Positions 1-8,574 are shown, counted from the stretch's first letter. The stretch: DNA of 64,000 nt from an uncultured Prevotella sp. (GCA_900316015.1 ONBG01000006.1:62001-126000); one strand, 5' to 3'. Notes: generated by a model from the sequence alone, not told the origin. A program made the numbers and translations.

Positions 1-234
1 ATCATGTTCAGGACAGAACTCTATCACCGTTTTACCGTTAAGCAATTGATGGTACCCAACAAGGCAATCTTAGGTGTCAACGACCCCATGGAAGAAGTCA
101 TGCAGAAGTTTGACCGCACCAATGCGGTAGATCTTCCTGTCATCGATGTCAACAATCACCTGATTGGTTTCATAAACCGCACAAGAATGTACACTGTTTA
201 TCGAAAGATGGTTGCCGATTATTCTGCAGAATAA
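1..234 (+). CDS. C-terminal end of a CBS-domain protein, probably a ClC-type chloride channel (partial)
   Basis: The reading frame is open from the first base of the window, so the 5' part lies outside. About 77 residues are visible. The stretch VKQLMVPNKAILGVNDPMEE, followed by LPVIDVNNHLIGFINRT, is a CBS repeat: a short beta strand, the helix MEEVMQKFDRTN, then two strands and a closing helix. In Bacteroidales a terminal CBS domain with a YRKM-type tail is typical of ClC voltage-gated chloride channel or antiporter proteins, where it binds adenine nucleotides and gates transport. That family call rests on resemblance only, because no membrane part is visible. IMPDH or magnesium-transporter CBS domains are less likely alternatives. 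Confidence 0.6.
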   Translation: MMFRTELYHRFTVKQLMVPNKAILGVNDPMEEVMQKFDRTNAVDLPVIDVNNHLIGFINRTRMYTVYRKMVADYSAE

Positions 235-284
235 CCTTATCCTTAGTGATTTTAAGGGATATTTTGAATATTTCCTGCATATTG

Positions 285-316
285 TTTGCAGGATTGAATA
301 AGAATTCCTATATTTG
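285..316 (+). promoter_or_regulatory. Bacteroidetes-type promoter for the secreted protein at 348
   Basis: A -33 element TTTG (285-288) is followed after 20 nt by the -7 element TATATTTG (309-316). This matches the TTTG-N19/20-TAnnTTTG form of the primary sigma factor in Bacteroidetes. The -7 box overlaps the left arm of a 10-bp inverted repeat, AAGAATTCCT (300-309) and AGGAATTCTT (338-347), whose right arm touches the start codon. Confidence 0.75.
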
Positions 317-347
317 CGCCATAAACTAAAACCTAAAAGGAATTCTT

Positions 348-1553
348 ATGAAAACTAAATTGAAAGTGTTTTTCACCATCGTCATGTTATGGGCGACAGT
401 CTATCCTGGCTGCTGTCAAGAAGTCTCTCAGTGCGAACCCATCACAAACCCATCCCAGATCGTAGATGGAGGAACTTATATGTTCTACCATCCTACGACG
501 GCAGATCAGTGGTACTTTGAAAGGGAAAATTGCACCGCAGAAGGAAAAGAATATAAATATAGATTGGAAATAAAATACGGAAAAACGACAAAGATGGATG
601 ATATCATTCAGCACAACTTTCTATTCAAATTCTTAAAGATCAAGAATAACTGGTATATGGTGGACGCTAAGAGCAATTTGTTTATCAGTCATGAAGGCTG
701 TTGGTTCATCGAATCTGAGACACCAGATAAGGACTGCATTGTACGTTTCGGGGTTAAAAAGAATAATCCTTGTGTCGTGATGTTCGATAACAATGTTGTT
801 ACAATCGAATCAAATTGGGTCAAACTGAGCACAAAAACAGATTATCAGATCAACAGCCTCAACCTCTATCAAGTAACGAACTGTGGCATGGTTGCTGATG
901 AAGACCAAGACTTGAGGATGCCCTCCAATACCTGCACTACCGCTACCCTAACCCGCAAGTTTGAGGAATCTGTGTTCAATACCCTTATCTTGCCTTTTGA
1001 TGTTCCCAACTACAAAGTTACCTTCGGTTGGAATACGACTGCCTATGAACTGGTTGAGGCAAATGCAACAGCGCTCTATTATGAGGAGAAGAACACTGAT
1101 TTGACATTAAAGGCGCACACACCTTATTTAATACGAGGTCACTTTTTCTCTGGAAACTATATTACGACCATTCCTGTTCTTGATGACATGGGCAAGAATG
1201 AGATCACCAAGACCATTGGACCTGTTATCATCCATGGCATCTATGAGAAGAAAGATATGGGACAATCTGACGCTTTTATTCTTTATCAAGACATACTCCG
1301 TTGCTGCCGAAAGGTAAAGAGCATGCCGGTGAAGCCTTATCATTGGTATATGACAATCCCTGGTGGAGCCAATCAGGCAAAGAGCATCTGCATAATCGAG
1401 AAGAGAGATGCGACTGGAATAACATTCCCTAAAGTCACAGAGAACTCAAATGCTCCCATCTATCATATACAGGGCACCCCGATGAACATGCCATGGGATG
1501 CCCTGCCAAAAGGAATATATATTATCAACCATCAAAAAGTGATCAAGCCATAG
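348..1553 (+). CDS. Secreted protein of unknown function with Prevotella-type C-terminal module
   Basis: This 401-residue protein starts with a clear signal peptide of about 23 residues ending in CCQ, so it is exported. I recognise no catalytic domain. The middle third contains LPFDVPNYKVTFGWNTTAYE and a following LKAHTPYLIRG, a segment common in large Prevotella surface proteins of unknown role. The last 30 residues (APIYHIQGTPMNMP, then LPKGIYIINHQKVIKP) match the short C-terminal module found on many secreted Prevotella proteins, which may be an anchoring or sorting signal. The gene has its own promoter and converges with trpG, leaving only 5 nt between the stop codons and no terminator. 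Function is unknown. Confidence 0.75.
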   Translation: MKTKLKVFFTIVMLWATVYPGCCQEVSQCEPITNPSQIVDGGTYMFYHPTTADQWYFERENCTAEGKEYKYRLEIKYGKTTKMDDIIQHNFLFKFLKIKNNWYMVDAKSNLFISHEGCWFIESETPDKDCIVRFGVKKNNPCVVMFDNNVVTIESNWVKLSTKTDYQINSLNLYQVTNCGMVADEDQDLRMPSNTCTTATLTRKFEESVFNTLILPFDVPNYKVTFGWNTTAYELVEANATALYYEEKNTDLTLKAHTPYLIRGHFFSGNYITTIPVLDDMGKNEITKTIGPVIIHGIYEKKDMGQSDAFILYQDILRCCRKVKSMPVKPYHWYMTIPGGANQAKSICIIEKRDATGITFPKVTENSNAPIYHIQGTPMNMPWDALPKGIYIINHQKVIKP

Positions 1554-1558
1554 ATGCC

Positions 1559-2122
1559 TTAAAGATTCATCCAATTGGCTACAATCTCCTTTCCCATTGG
1601 AGTCAGCACGCTCTCCGGATGGAACTGGATGCCATGGATATTATAATTCTTATGCTTCAGTCCCATGATCTGACCGTCGTCACTGACAGCCGTTACCTCC
1701 AAGCAGTCGGGAAAACCAGACCGGTCGACGACCCAACTATGGTACCTACCCATGACAATGCGCTTAGGTAAGCCTCTGAAGATGGGATCATTGCCAAACT
1801 GAGTTCCCTCTGTCGCTACGCCGTGATAGACTGATTCGAGGTTCGTCAGTTTCGCGCCAAACACCTCCCCGATTGCTTGATGTCCCAAGCAGACCCCTAA
1901 CATGGGCTTTCTGCCTGCATAAGTCTTGATAACATTCAACAACAATCCTGCTTCGGAAGGAATGCCAGGTCCGGGACTTAAGATGATCTTATCAAAGGGC
2001 TCCAATTGGTTCAATGTGAACTGATCGTTGCGATATACGGTAACATCAGCTCCTAACTCCTTTACTAAATGCGCGAGATTATAAGTAAAGGAATCATAGT
2101 TATCAATGATTACTATTTTCAT
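1559..2122 (-). CDS. trpG: Anthranilate synthase component II (glutamine amidotransferase)
   Basis: The protein has 187 residues, a normal length for a stand-alone TrpG. It supplies ammonia from glutamine to TrpE for anthranilate synthesis, the first committed step to tryptophan. The class I amidotransferase features are visible: the oxyanion loop LSPGPGIPSEAG, the nucleophile Cys78 in GVCLGHQ, and His168/Glu170 in QFHPES. It is the last gene of the leftward trp operon and begins 4 nt after trpE, so the two are probably translated together. A para-aminobenzoate role (PabA) is possible in principle, since such proteins can serve both enzymes, but the trp context makes TrpG the main call. Confidence 0.95.
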   Translation of the reverse strand: MKIVIIDNYDSFTYNLAHLVKELGADVTVYRNDQFTLNQLEPFDKIILSPGPGIPSEAGLLLNVIKTYAGRKPMLGVCLGHQAIGEVFGAKLTNLESVYHGVATEGTQFGNDPIFRGLPKRIVMGRYHSWVVDRSGFPDCLEVTAVSDDGQIMGLKHKNYNIHGIQFHPESVLTPMGKEIVANWMNL

Positions 2123-2126
2123 GATC

Positions 2127-3548
2127 TTACATATTTTCTGCCATTTTAATTGCTTTCACCAAGGCACCTAATTTATTATTGCTTTCTTCCAGTTCGTAGC
2201 AGTCGTTGCTTTTGGCAACGACACCACTTCCGGCTTGGAACCAAAGTTCACCGTTCCTACTGATAAACGTACGGATCACGATGGCCTGGTTTAGGTTGCC
2301 ATTCAGCCCAATGTAACCAATACATCCTCCATAAGCTCCACGGTTATGGGGTTCCAGTTCACTAATGATCTGCATGGCACGCACCTTAGGAGCACCACTC
2401 AAGGTTCCCGCTGGAAAGGTATCAATAAACGCCTTGATCTTATCTGATCCTTGATCCAAAGTACCACTAACCCGACTGACAAGATGGATGACATGGCTGT
2501 AAAACTGCATGTCCTTATAGAAATCGACATGTACTCCATGACAGTTTCTACTCAGGTCGTTACGGGCAAGGTCGACCAACATAACATGCTCAGCATTCTC
2601 CTTAGGATCGTTTCGGAGGAATTCTGCATTCCTTCTGTCCTGTTCTGCATTCCCTGTGCGTTTGGTCGTCCCGGCGATCGGATCTATGAAGGCGGTATCA
2701 CCCTCTATTCGGCAATGGGTCTCAGGAGAAGAACCGAAGATACGAAAACCGCCGAAATCAAAATAAAACAAATAAGGAGAAGGATTGATACTCCTCAGGG
2801 CACGATAGAGCTTAAAATCATCACCTTCATATCTTTGCACAAAGCGACGGGAGATAACGATCTGGAAGACATCGCCCCTCAGGCAGTGCTTGACACAACG
2901 CCGGATGTTGGCCTTATGTTCCTCATCTGTCAGCGTAGACGTACTATCACCCACAGGATGGAAGTCATAAGGCTTAACGTTTGACTTATTGGCAGCCTTC
3001 TCCAAGCGTGCGAGTTCTGAGGTATCACCCAAGGTGATAAACGTCATCTTGTTATTAAAATGGTCAAAGACGATAATGTCCTGATAGAGAATATAGAGAA
3101 TATCCGGAGCGTCATTCTTGCTCATGGTCGTGTCTTTGACATCGATGTTCTCAAAATACCTGACTGCATTGAATGCTGTATAGCCATAAAGACCACAGTA
3201 GTTACTCCCTTCACCCTCTACTTGAAAGCTACCGATAAAATGGTTGATGGCATCGGAAACTGCTAACTTTGCCGTCTCTCCTTTTGCCTCCTGTCCCTTC
3301 GCGAGGACGGGATGGCTCTCCACCTTCCCATCTGGATAAGTACATATGATGATGCCATGCCCCACGGCAATGCTCCCAATGGGATGGATCCCTATAAAGC
3401 TACGACTGTTATCATTGCCATGATAATCAGAACTCTCCATTAACGCACTCTGGGGATACAGATCTCTCAGCCGCATATACACACCTACTGGAGTATAGAG
3501 GTCGGCAAGGATCGTATGCGTTTTCGTCTGATACTTAAAAATTGCCAT
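2127..3548 (-). CDS. trpE: Anthranilate synthase component I
   Basis: This 473-residue chorismate-using enzyme makes anthranilate from chorismate and ammonia. Family signatures are DPIAGTTKRTG, the long block FPAGTLSGAPKVRAMQII and GAYGGCIGYIGLNGN near the C terminus. The N-terminal segment LMESSD corresponds to the LLES region that binds tryptophan for feedback inhibition, so allosteric control is likely retained. Its first 14 nt overlap the end of trpB, which suggests translational coupling. Standing alone the sequence could be confused with PabB, but its place between trpB and trpG settles the call. Confidence 0.95.
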   Translation of the reverse strand: MAIFKYQTKTHTILADLYTPVGVYMRLRDLYPQSALMESSDYHGNDNSRSFIGIHPIGSIAVGHGIIICTYPDGKVESHPVLAKGQEAKGETAKLAVSDAINHFIGSFQVEGEGSNYCGLYGYTAFNAVRYFENIDVKDTTMSKNDAPDILYILYQDIIVFDHFNNKMTFITLGDTSELARLEKAANKSNVKPYDFHPVGDSTSTLTDEEHKANIRRCVKHCLRGDVFQIVISRRFVQRYEGDDFKLYRALRSINPSPYLFYFDFGGFRIFGSSPETHCRIEGDTAFIDPIAGTTKRTGNAEQDRRNAEFLRNDPKENAEHVMLVDLARNDLSRNCHGVHVDFYKDMQFYSHVIHLVSRVSGTLDQGSDKIKAFIDTFPAGTLSGAPKVRAMQIISELEPHNRGAYGGCIGYIGLNGNLNQAIVIRTFISRNGELWFQAGSGVVAKSNDCYELEESNNKLGALVKAIKMAENM

Positions 3549-4737
3549 ATTCCTTTGCCATTGATTTGTTCTTCAAATAAGTCTCGACATCCTTGTCGCC
3601 TCGCCCACTGACAGTCAGTACGACAACATCCTCTGGCTTGAAGGCCATTTTCTTCAGGGCTGCAATGGCATGGGCACTCTCGATCGCTGGGATAATACCT
3701 TCCAGTCGTGTCAGCTCATACCCTGCATAGATGGCCTCATCATCGTTAATAGCAAGCACCTGCTCCCGTCCCTTATCTGCCAAGTCGGCATGCATGGGAC
3801 CAATACCAGGATAGTCCAGTCCCGCAGAAATGGTGAAAGCCTCCTTGATCTGACCATCATCGGTCTGCATGACAAGCGTCCGGGCACCATGGATGATACC
3901 CTCTGTGCCACAGTGAATGGTTGCTGCCGTATGATCTGTGTCTATGCCATGGCCACCAGCCTCTGCTAATACAATTTTCACCCGTTCGTCATCAATATAA
4001 TGATAGATTGTGCCTGCGGCATTGCTGCCTCCTCCAACACAAGCGATCAGGTAATCAGGATAATCGCGCCCTATCTTCTCCTGCAGCTGCCATTTGATCT
4101 CTTCCGAGATAATACTCTGCATTTTTGCAACGATGTCTGGATAAGGATGCGGTCCCATGGTTGACCCCACGATGTAGAAAGTGTCCTCTGGATGACAGCA
4201 CCAATCACGGATAGCCTGTGAACATGCGTCACTCAAAGTCATATTCCCAGTACGGACCGGAGTGACAGTAGCCCCTAACATTTTCATCCTTTCCACATTG
4301 GTGTGCTGGCGCTCCACGTCTGTCGCACCCATGAAGATCTCACAAGGCATGTCCATCAGCGCGCAGACAGTAGCTGTTGCAACGCCATGCTGTCCTGCCC
4401 CGGTCTCAGCGATGATCCGTTTCTTACCCATTTTCTTTGCCATCAGGATCTGGCCAATGGTATTGTTGATCTTATGCGCGCCTGTATGGTTCAAGTCTTC
4501 TCGCTTCAGATACAGCTGGCAGCCGTACTTTTCACTCATTCGACGGGCGAAATAAAGAGGAGATGGGCGCCCGACATAATCTTTCAAGAGGGAGCGATAC
4601 TCTGCCTTGAACTCCTCGCTCTCAAGAATCGGCTGATAGGCCTGCTGGAGGTCGGTCACACATTTATAGAGAATCTCCGGTATATAAGCACCACCGAACT
4701 TTCCAAAAAATCCGTTCTCGTCAACTTGATATTTCAT
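3535..4737 (-). CDS. trpB: Tryptophan synthase beta chain
   Basis: The protein has 400 residues, the usual length of the TrpB1 type. It joins indole and serine with pyridoxal phosphate. The PLP lysine is Lys89 in LNHTGAHKIN. Also visible are the indole-tunnel region AETGAGQHGVATAT and the phosphate-binding CVGGGSNAAG. It follows trpA with a 6-nt gap and overlaps trpE by 14 nt. The alpha and beta chains form the usual alpha2-beta2 complex, and their adjacency fits that. Confidence 0.97.
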   Translation of the reverse strand: MKYQVDENGFFGKFGGAYIPEILYKCVTDLQQAYQPILESEEFKAEYRSLLKDYVGRPSPLYFARRMSEKYGCQLYLKREDLNHTGAHKINNTIGQILMAKKMGKKRIIAETGAGQHGVATATVCALMDMPCEIFMGATDVERQHTNVERMKMLGATVTPVRTGNMTLSDACSQAIRDWCCHPEDTFYIVGSTMGPHPYPDIVAKMQSIISEEIKWQLQEKIGRDYPDYLIACVGGGSNAAGTIYHYIDDERVKIVLAEAGGHGIDTDHTAATIHCGTEGIIHGARTLVMQTDDGQIKEAFTISAGLDYPGIGPMHADLADKGREQVLAINDDEAIYAGYELTRLEGIIPAIESAHAIAALKKMAFKPEDVVVLTVSGRGDKDVETYLKNKSMAKEYGNF

Positions 4738-4743
4738 AGCCTT

Positions 4744-5520
4744 TCAATGTTTTAATGCGTCATATAATTCATCGAGTGCCTTCTGGGGATCCTTGGTCTC
4801 ATTGAGCAAGGTCACGAACTTACTTCCAATAATGGCACCTGCTGCGTTTTGCTGTGCACTCTCCAAGGTTTGCTTGTTGGAAATGCCGAAGCCGATCATA
4901 CGGGGATTGCGAAGGTGCATGGCATTCACGCGGCGGAAATAGTCGAGTTTGGCATCTCCAAACTGGCTTTGTGCGCCAGTCACGCTGGCTGAACTGACCA
5001 TATAGACGAAACCATCTGTGTTGTCATCAATAAAACGAATACGCTCTTCTGATGTCTCAGGGGTGATCATCATGATCATACGGATGTCATATTTGTCTGC
5101 AATGGGCTTGATCACCTCCATATAATCCTTGAATGGAAGGTCAGCAATGATGGCTCCTGATACCCCACTCGCTGAACAGTCCCGGAAGAAGTTCTCAATG
5201 CCATAGTGCATGACCACATTAAGATAGCCCATCAGCACAAGAGGGATATGTACTTCCTCGCGAATAGCTTTCAACTGGCTGAACAGCAGGCTGAGCGTCA
5301 TCCCATTATGTAACGCAACCGTTGCGGCACTTTGTATGACAGGACCATCTGCCAACGGATCGCTGAAGGGAAAACCTACTTCGATCATATCAATACCGCC
5401 TTGCTCCAATGTCTTGATCACGTTGCCAGTACCCTCCAATGTCGGGCACCCAGCACAGAAATACAACGACAGCAACTTACGGTCTTTGTTCTCTGAAAAC
5501 AATTGATTAATTTTATTCAT
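4744..5520 (-). CDS. trpA: Tryptophan synthase alpha chain
   Basis: This 258-residue TIM-barrel enzyme splits indole-3-glycerol phosphate and passes indole to TrpB. Catalytic residues are visible as Glu47 (DMIEVGFPFSDP) and Asp58 (PLADGP). The phosphate-binding end of the barrel appears as GFGISNKQT and AAGAIIGSKFV. The start overlaps the end of trpF by 8 nt, and trpB starts 6 nt downstream. Confidence 0.97.
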   Translation of the reverse strand: MNKINQLFSENKDRKLLSLYFCAGCPTLEGTGNVIKTLEQGGIDMIEVGFPFSDPLADGPVIQSAATVALHNGMTLSLLFSQLKAIREEVHIPLVLMGYLNVVMHYGIENFFRDCSASGVSGAIIADLPFKDYMEVIKPIADKYDIRMIMMITPETSEERIRFIDDNTDGFVYMVSSASVTGAQSQFGDAKLDYFRRVNAMHLRNPRMIGFGISNKQTLESAQQNAAGAIIGSKFVTLLNETKDPQKALDELYDALKH

Positions 5521-6196
5521 CTCTTATCTCTCTTATAAATTTCCTCAATTTCTCAACGTCTTTCATGGCCGGCGACACCTCAAACCTACTGTTTAGGTCG
5601 ATTCCTGCAAACTGAGGATGTCGAAATTCCTTCACCCTTGCAGCATCGTTTGGGCCTATCCCCCCACTCAAGAGAAAGGGGGTTGTCCCATTATAGCGAT
5701 CTAACACGGACCAGTCAAACTGCTCCCCGCTACCGCCAACCGTCTTACATTTCGTATCGAAGAGAAACATGTCTACGGCTCCTTCATATTCCTTGTAAAG
5801 ATCGACATCCTGAGGTTGCCGAATGCTAATGGCCTTGATCATCTTGACCCCTTTCCGGATGTCGGGATCAAGGGTGCGACGGAGGTTCTCACATGTCGTC
5901 CTTGGCTCATGACCATGCAACTGGATATAGTCGAGCTCATAATTATATACCTTCGTGATAATGGTCTGGGGCATCTCATCCACGAACACCCCCACCCGCT
6001 TCGGTACCATCCCACGTGTCACTTCTTTCATGGAGGAGGGTATTCCGTCAGGGAGGATCCCTGCATAGGACGGGATATACTCCTGGACATAGCGTGGACT
6101 TTCTGGGTAGAAGATCAGCCCCAGCAAGTCGATGCCTAAGGCAGCGACAGCACTCATATTCTCGGGATTGCGCATCCCACAAACCTTAATAATCAT
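5513..6196 (-). CDS. trpF: Phosphoribosylanthranilate isomerase
   Basis: At 227 residues this is a normal-sized TrpF. It carries out the Amadori rearrangement of phosphoribosylanthranilate in the tryptophan pathway. Signatures are IKVCGMRN at the N terminus (catalytic Cys6), then LGLIFYPESPRYV, LLSGGIGPNDA and GIDLNSRFEVSP, which carries the catalytic Asp. It is separate from trpC, unlike the TrpC-TrpF fusion of enterics. It begins 35 nt after the end of trpC and overlaps trpA by 8 nt. Confidence 0.96.
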   Translation of the reverse strand: MIIKVCGMRNPENMSAVAALGIDLLGLIFYPESPRYVQEYIPSYAGILPDGIPSSMKEVTRGMVPKRVGVFVDEMPQTIITKVYNYELDYIQLHGHEPRTTCENLRRTLDPDIRKGVKMIKAISIRQPQDVDLYKEYEGAVDMFLFDTKCKTVGGSGEQFDWSVLDRYNGTTPFLLSGGIGPNDAARVKEFRHPQFAGIDLNSRFEVSPAMKDVEKLRKFIREIRDE

Positions 6197-6230
6197 ATCG
6201 TCAAAATAGTATTATATGAAAGTCATCATG

Positions 6231-7043
6231 TCATTGTCTCAACGCGGAGATAAAGTCGGACAAAGCCTTCCCTGGATCATCGGTCTTCATAAAGTTCTCA
6301 CCGATGAGGAAGCCGTTGAATCCAGCCTGCCTCAACTTCCTTACTGTCTCGGGATGGCTGATCCCACTCTCACTGACGGTACAAACATGCTCAGGAAGAC
6401 GCCCCGCTAAACGGAAAGAGTTGTCTACATCCGTGATAAAGGTACCTAAGTTGCGGTTATTGATGCCATACATATCCGGCTCTAACGCTGCATAGTCCAG
6501 ATCATGCTCACTGTGCATTTCCAGCAATACCTCCAATCCGATTTCATGAGCAGTATGGAGCAAGGACCGGCATTCCTCCATGGACAAGTCGGCAGCAATC
6601 AACAGGACTGCAGATGCGCCCACGTAGCGAGCCTGAAACAGCTGATATTCATCCACGACAAAGTTCTTATATAAGATGGGAATGGTAACCCCCGACTCCC
6701 TTGCTGTTAGGATAAAATCGTCGTACCCGCCGAAGTATGTAGTATCAGTAAGGATACTCAAGGCCGAGGCTCCACTCTGTTGGTAGGAAAGGGGGATCAC
6801 CGAGGCTTTCCCTTCTTTCTTAATCCACCCTTTCGATGGGCTCTTTCTCTTGAACTCCGAGATGATACCAGTATCAGATGTCAATAGGGCTGCCCTCATG
6901 GAGCCCCCTACCTGCAAGCAGCCCTGCTCGTCAATCTTCCGGCTAACCATCTGGTAGAGGCGGTGACTGGGCAATACCTGCTTGAATTCCTCCACTTCAA
7001 CCCGCTTATGGGCCACGATCTCCTCTAAAATGTCTTTCATCAT
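6231..7043 (-). CDS. trpC: Indole-3-glycerol phosphate synthase
   Basis: This 270-residue TIM-barrel protein closes the indole ring. The family block ISEFKRKSPSKG (Glu63, Lys65) and the later YGINNRNLGTF and VSESGISHPE are clear. It overlaps trpD by 4 nt in the ATGA style, so coupling is likely. The protein starts MMKD, and either Met could be used. Confidence 0.97.
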   Translation of the reverse strand: MMKDILEEIVAHKRVEVEEFKQVLPSHRLYQMVSRKIDEQGCLQVGGSMRAALLTSDTGIISEFKRKSPSKGWIKKEGKASVIPLSYQQSGASALSILTDTTYFGGYDDFILTARESGVTIPILYKNFVVDEYQLFQARYVGASAVLLIAADLSMEECRSLLHTAHEIGLEVLLEMHSEHDLDYAALEPDMYGINNRNLGTFITDVDNSFRLAGRLPEHVCTVSESGISHPETVRKLRQAGFNGFLIGENFMKTDDPGKALSDFISALRQ

Positions 7044-8050
7044 GAATTGAATGCCACAAATTTCTGGAATGTTGCCAAAGCCTTTCCACTCTCAATAGAA
7101 TCACGAGCGATCTCGATACACTCATGGATATCTTTCTTTCCTTTCTCCAATACTTGGATGCCAAAGGCTGCATTGGCAAGGACAACGTTCTTCTGACCTG
7201 GAAGAGCACGGTTGGCGAGCACGTTATCGAAGATCTGTGCGGCCTCCTCCTCGGTAGCACCAGCCAAGAGTTCCTCTGGCTTGCAGAGTGGGAAGCCAAG
7301 GTCTGCTGGCTTAAAGACCTTCTCATAGTCATTGGTTGTCACCTTAAAATCACCGGTCAAGGAGATCTCGTCATAGCCATCAATGCTATTCACGATCCCA
7401 TAATCCATCCCTAATTTCTGATATACATTATTATATAAGCGCATCTGGTCGAGATTAGCGACACCTAACAGCTGGCATGGAGGCTGGGAAGGATTGACGA
7501 TCGGGCCCAAGAGGTTGAAGAATGTAGGGAAAGGCAGGGCCTTCCGGATCGGTCCCACGAATTTCATGGCCTTGGCAAACAACTGTGCATGCAGGTAAAC
7601 GATCCCAACCTCGTCTAAACATCGGTTGAGCTTATCGATGTCATCCGTGAATTTCACGCCATGCTCCCGGATCACATTCGAAGCCCCACTTACTGAAGTA
7701 GCAGCGAAGTTACCATGCTTGGCTACCTTATAACCTGCGCCGGCAATGACAAAACAGGATGTGGTTGAGATATTAAACGTATTCTTGCGGTCGCCTCCCG
7801 TCCCTACTACATCAATAAAACGGTCGTTGTGCAGACACACGGGCACGCCAGTCTCCAAGATGCCATCCCTGAATCCCAACAGCTCATCTACGGTGATTCC
7901 CCGCATTTGGATACCTGTCAGCAATGCAGTGATCTCACAATCGTTATACTCATTCTTCGTAATGCCAATCAGAATGTTCTTCGTATCCTCACGAGACAGT
8001 TCCTCGTGATTTAACATCCTGTCCAAATAATCTTTCATTGCCATAGTCAT
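7040..8050 (-). CDS. trpD: Anthranilate phosphoribosyltransferase
   Basis: The protein has 336 residues, the normal length of stand-alone TrpD. It transfers phosphoribose from PRPP to anthranilate. The glycine-rich PRPP site DVVGTGGDRKNTFNIST and the conserved KHGNFAATSVSGASNVIREH are visible. It is the first structural gene of the operon, 97 nt after the stop codon of the leader peptide and just behind the attenuator hairpin. The start MTMAMKDYL has three candidate Met codons, and I kept the first. Confidence 0.96.
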   Translation of the reverse strand: MTMAMKDYLDRMLNHEELSREDTKNILIGITKNEYNDCEITALLTGIQMRGITVDELLGFRDGILETGVPVCLHNDRFIDVVGTGGDRKNTFNISTTSCFVIAGAGYKVAKHGNFAATSVSGASNVIREHGVKFTDDIDKLNRCLDEVGIVYLHAQLFAKAMKFVGPIRKALPFPTFFNLLGPIVNPSQPPCQLLGVANLDQMRLYNNVYQKLGMDYGIVNSIDGYDEISLTGDFKVTTNDYEKVFKPADLGFPLCKPEELLAGATEEEAAQIFDNVLANRALPGQKNVVLANAAFGIQVLEKGKKDIHECIEIARDSIESGKALATFQKFVAFNS

Positions 8051-8081
8051 ATCTTTTTAAAAGTTGATGTTTCCCTTTACG

Positions 8082-8116
8082 AAAAAAGACCTGTCGTAAG
8101 AACGGCAGGCCTTTTT
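8082..8116 (-). terminator. trp operon attenuator (intrinsic terminator in the leader)
   Basis: On the minus strand GGCCTGCCG (8111-8103) pairs with CGACAGGTC (8096-8088) across a 6-nt loop and is followed by six T (8087-8082). One C-A mismatch and one G-U pair interrupt the stem, and flanking A and T runs can extend it. It lies between the leader peptide and trpD, where a Trp-dependent terminator belongs. Confidence 0.85.
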
Positions 8117-8147
8117 GATATCTCGTTTATCTACACGGCTTCGTAAC

Positions 8148-8207
8148 TCACGACTTTTGAGATCTTGAGCGACGCCACCACCATGCTGTAGATAATACCA
8201 TATTCAT
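8148..8207 (-). CDS. trpL: trp leader peptide with three consecutive Trp codons
   Basis: A 19-codon frame reads MNMVLSTAWWWRRSRSQKS and stops with TGA. It begins about 28 nt downstream of the -7 box and ends 32 nt before the attenuator stem. The run TGG TGG TGG (8183-8175) is the hallmark of a leader whose translation stalls when charged tRNA-Trp is scarce. The segment CTACA ahead of the Trp codons can pair with TGTAG after the stop codon, giving a possible alternative structure. I did not resolve a full antiterminator. The arrangement fits the Bacteroid-trp RNA motif that has been reported upstream of tryptophan genes in this phylum. That match comes from memory of the motif and was not searched. 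Confidence 0.85.
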   Translation of the reverse strand: MNMVLSTAWWWRRSRSQKS

Positions 8208-8234
8208 CTTTTCTTATTTCTTTATTTTCGTTTG

Positions 8235-8265
8235 CAAATATACTTCATTTATCTGAAACAACAAA
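8235..8265 (-). promoter_or_regulatory. trp operon promoter
   Basis: On the minus strand the -33 element TTTG (8265-8262) is separated by 19 nt from the -7 element TATATTTG (8242-8235). Transcription would start about 25 nt upstream of the leader-peptide ATG. It is the only good promoter seen for the seven trp genes. Confidence 0.85.
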
Positions 8266-8427
8266 CTTTTTGATCACTTTTTTAGCCAAAACCTTTCATT
8301 TTTACGTATCCTATTATAATAAGGTATAAAGGATCAGAATGAGTTTACAATTTTATGAAGGGAAAATGCAATAAACGAAAAGCCCCGTCGTTTTATGAAT
8401 AACAGAATCATAAAAAAGGAATCGCCT

Positions 8428-8553
8428 ATGAAGCTTTTTACACTTGAAGAGTCACAACCTTCCCAGAAGACTTTAAACTTGATCCGGCAGATAGCCTACA
8501 CCTACCGGGTGATTCAGGTAAATGGCAAAAATGAAGCGTATTGCCTCAACTAA
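8428..8553 (+). CDS. Small conserved-looking protein of 41 residues, unknown function
   Basis: The frame begins MKLFTLEESQPSQKTLNLIR and ends with NEAYCLN. An AAGGA ribosome-binding site lies 8 nt before the ATG. The composition is balanced and protein-like, with an acidic N-terminal half and a RQIAYTYRV helix or strand. I recall similar 40-45 residue proteins in Bacteroidales that end in a CLN-type tail, but I assign no function. It lies 21 nt before rpe on the same strand and may be co-transcribed with it. Confidence 0.6.
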   Translation: MKLFTLEESQPSQKTLNLIRQIAYTYRVIQVNGKNEAYCLN

Positions 8554-8574
8554 ACTCAATTTAAAACAATTGCA

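Noticed and set aside
2451-2984. Plus-strand frame of 177 codons inside trpE
   Set aside because: It is the shadow of a well-supported trpE and shows no family features or ribosome site.
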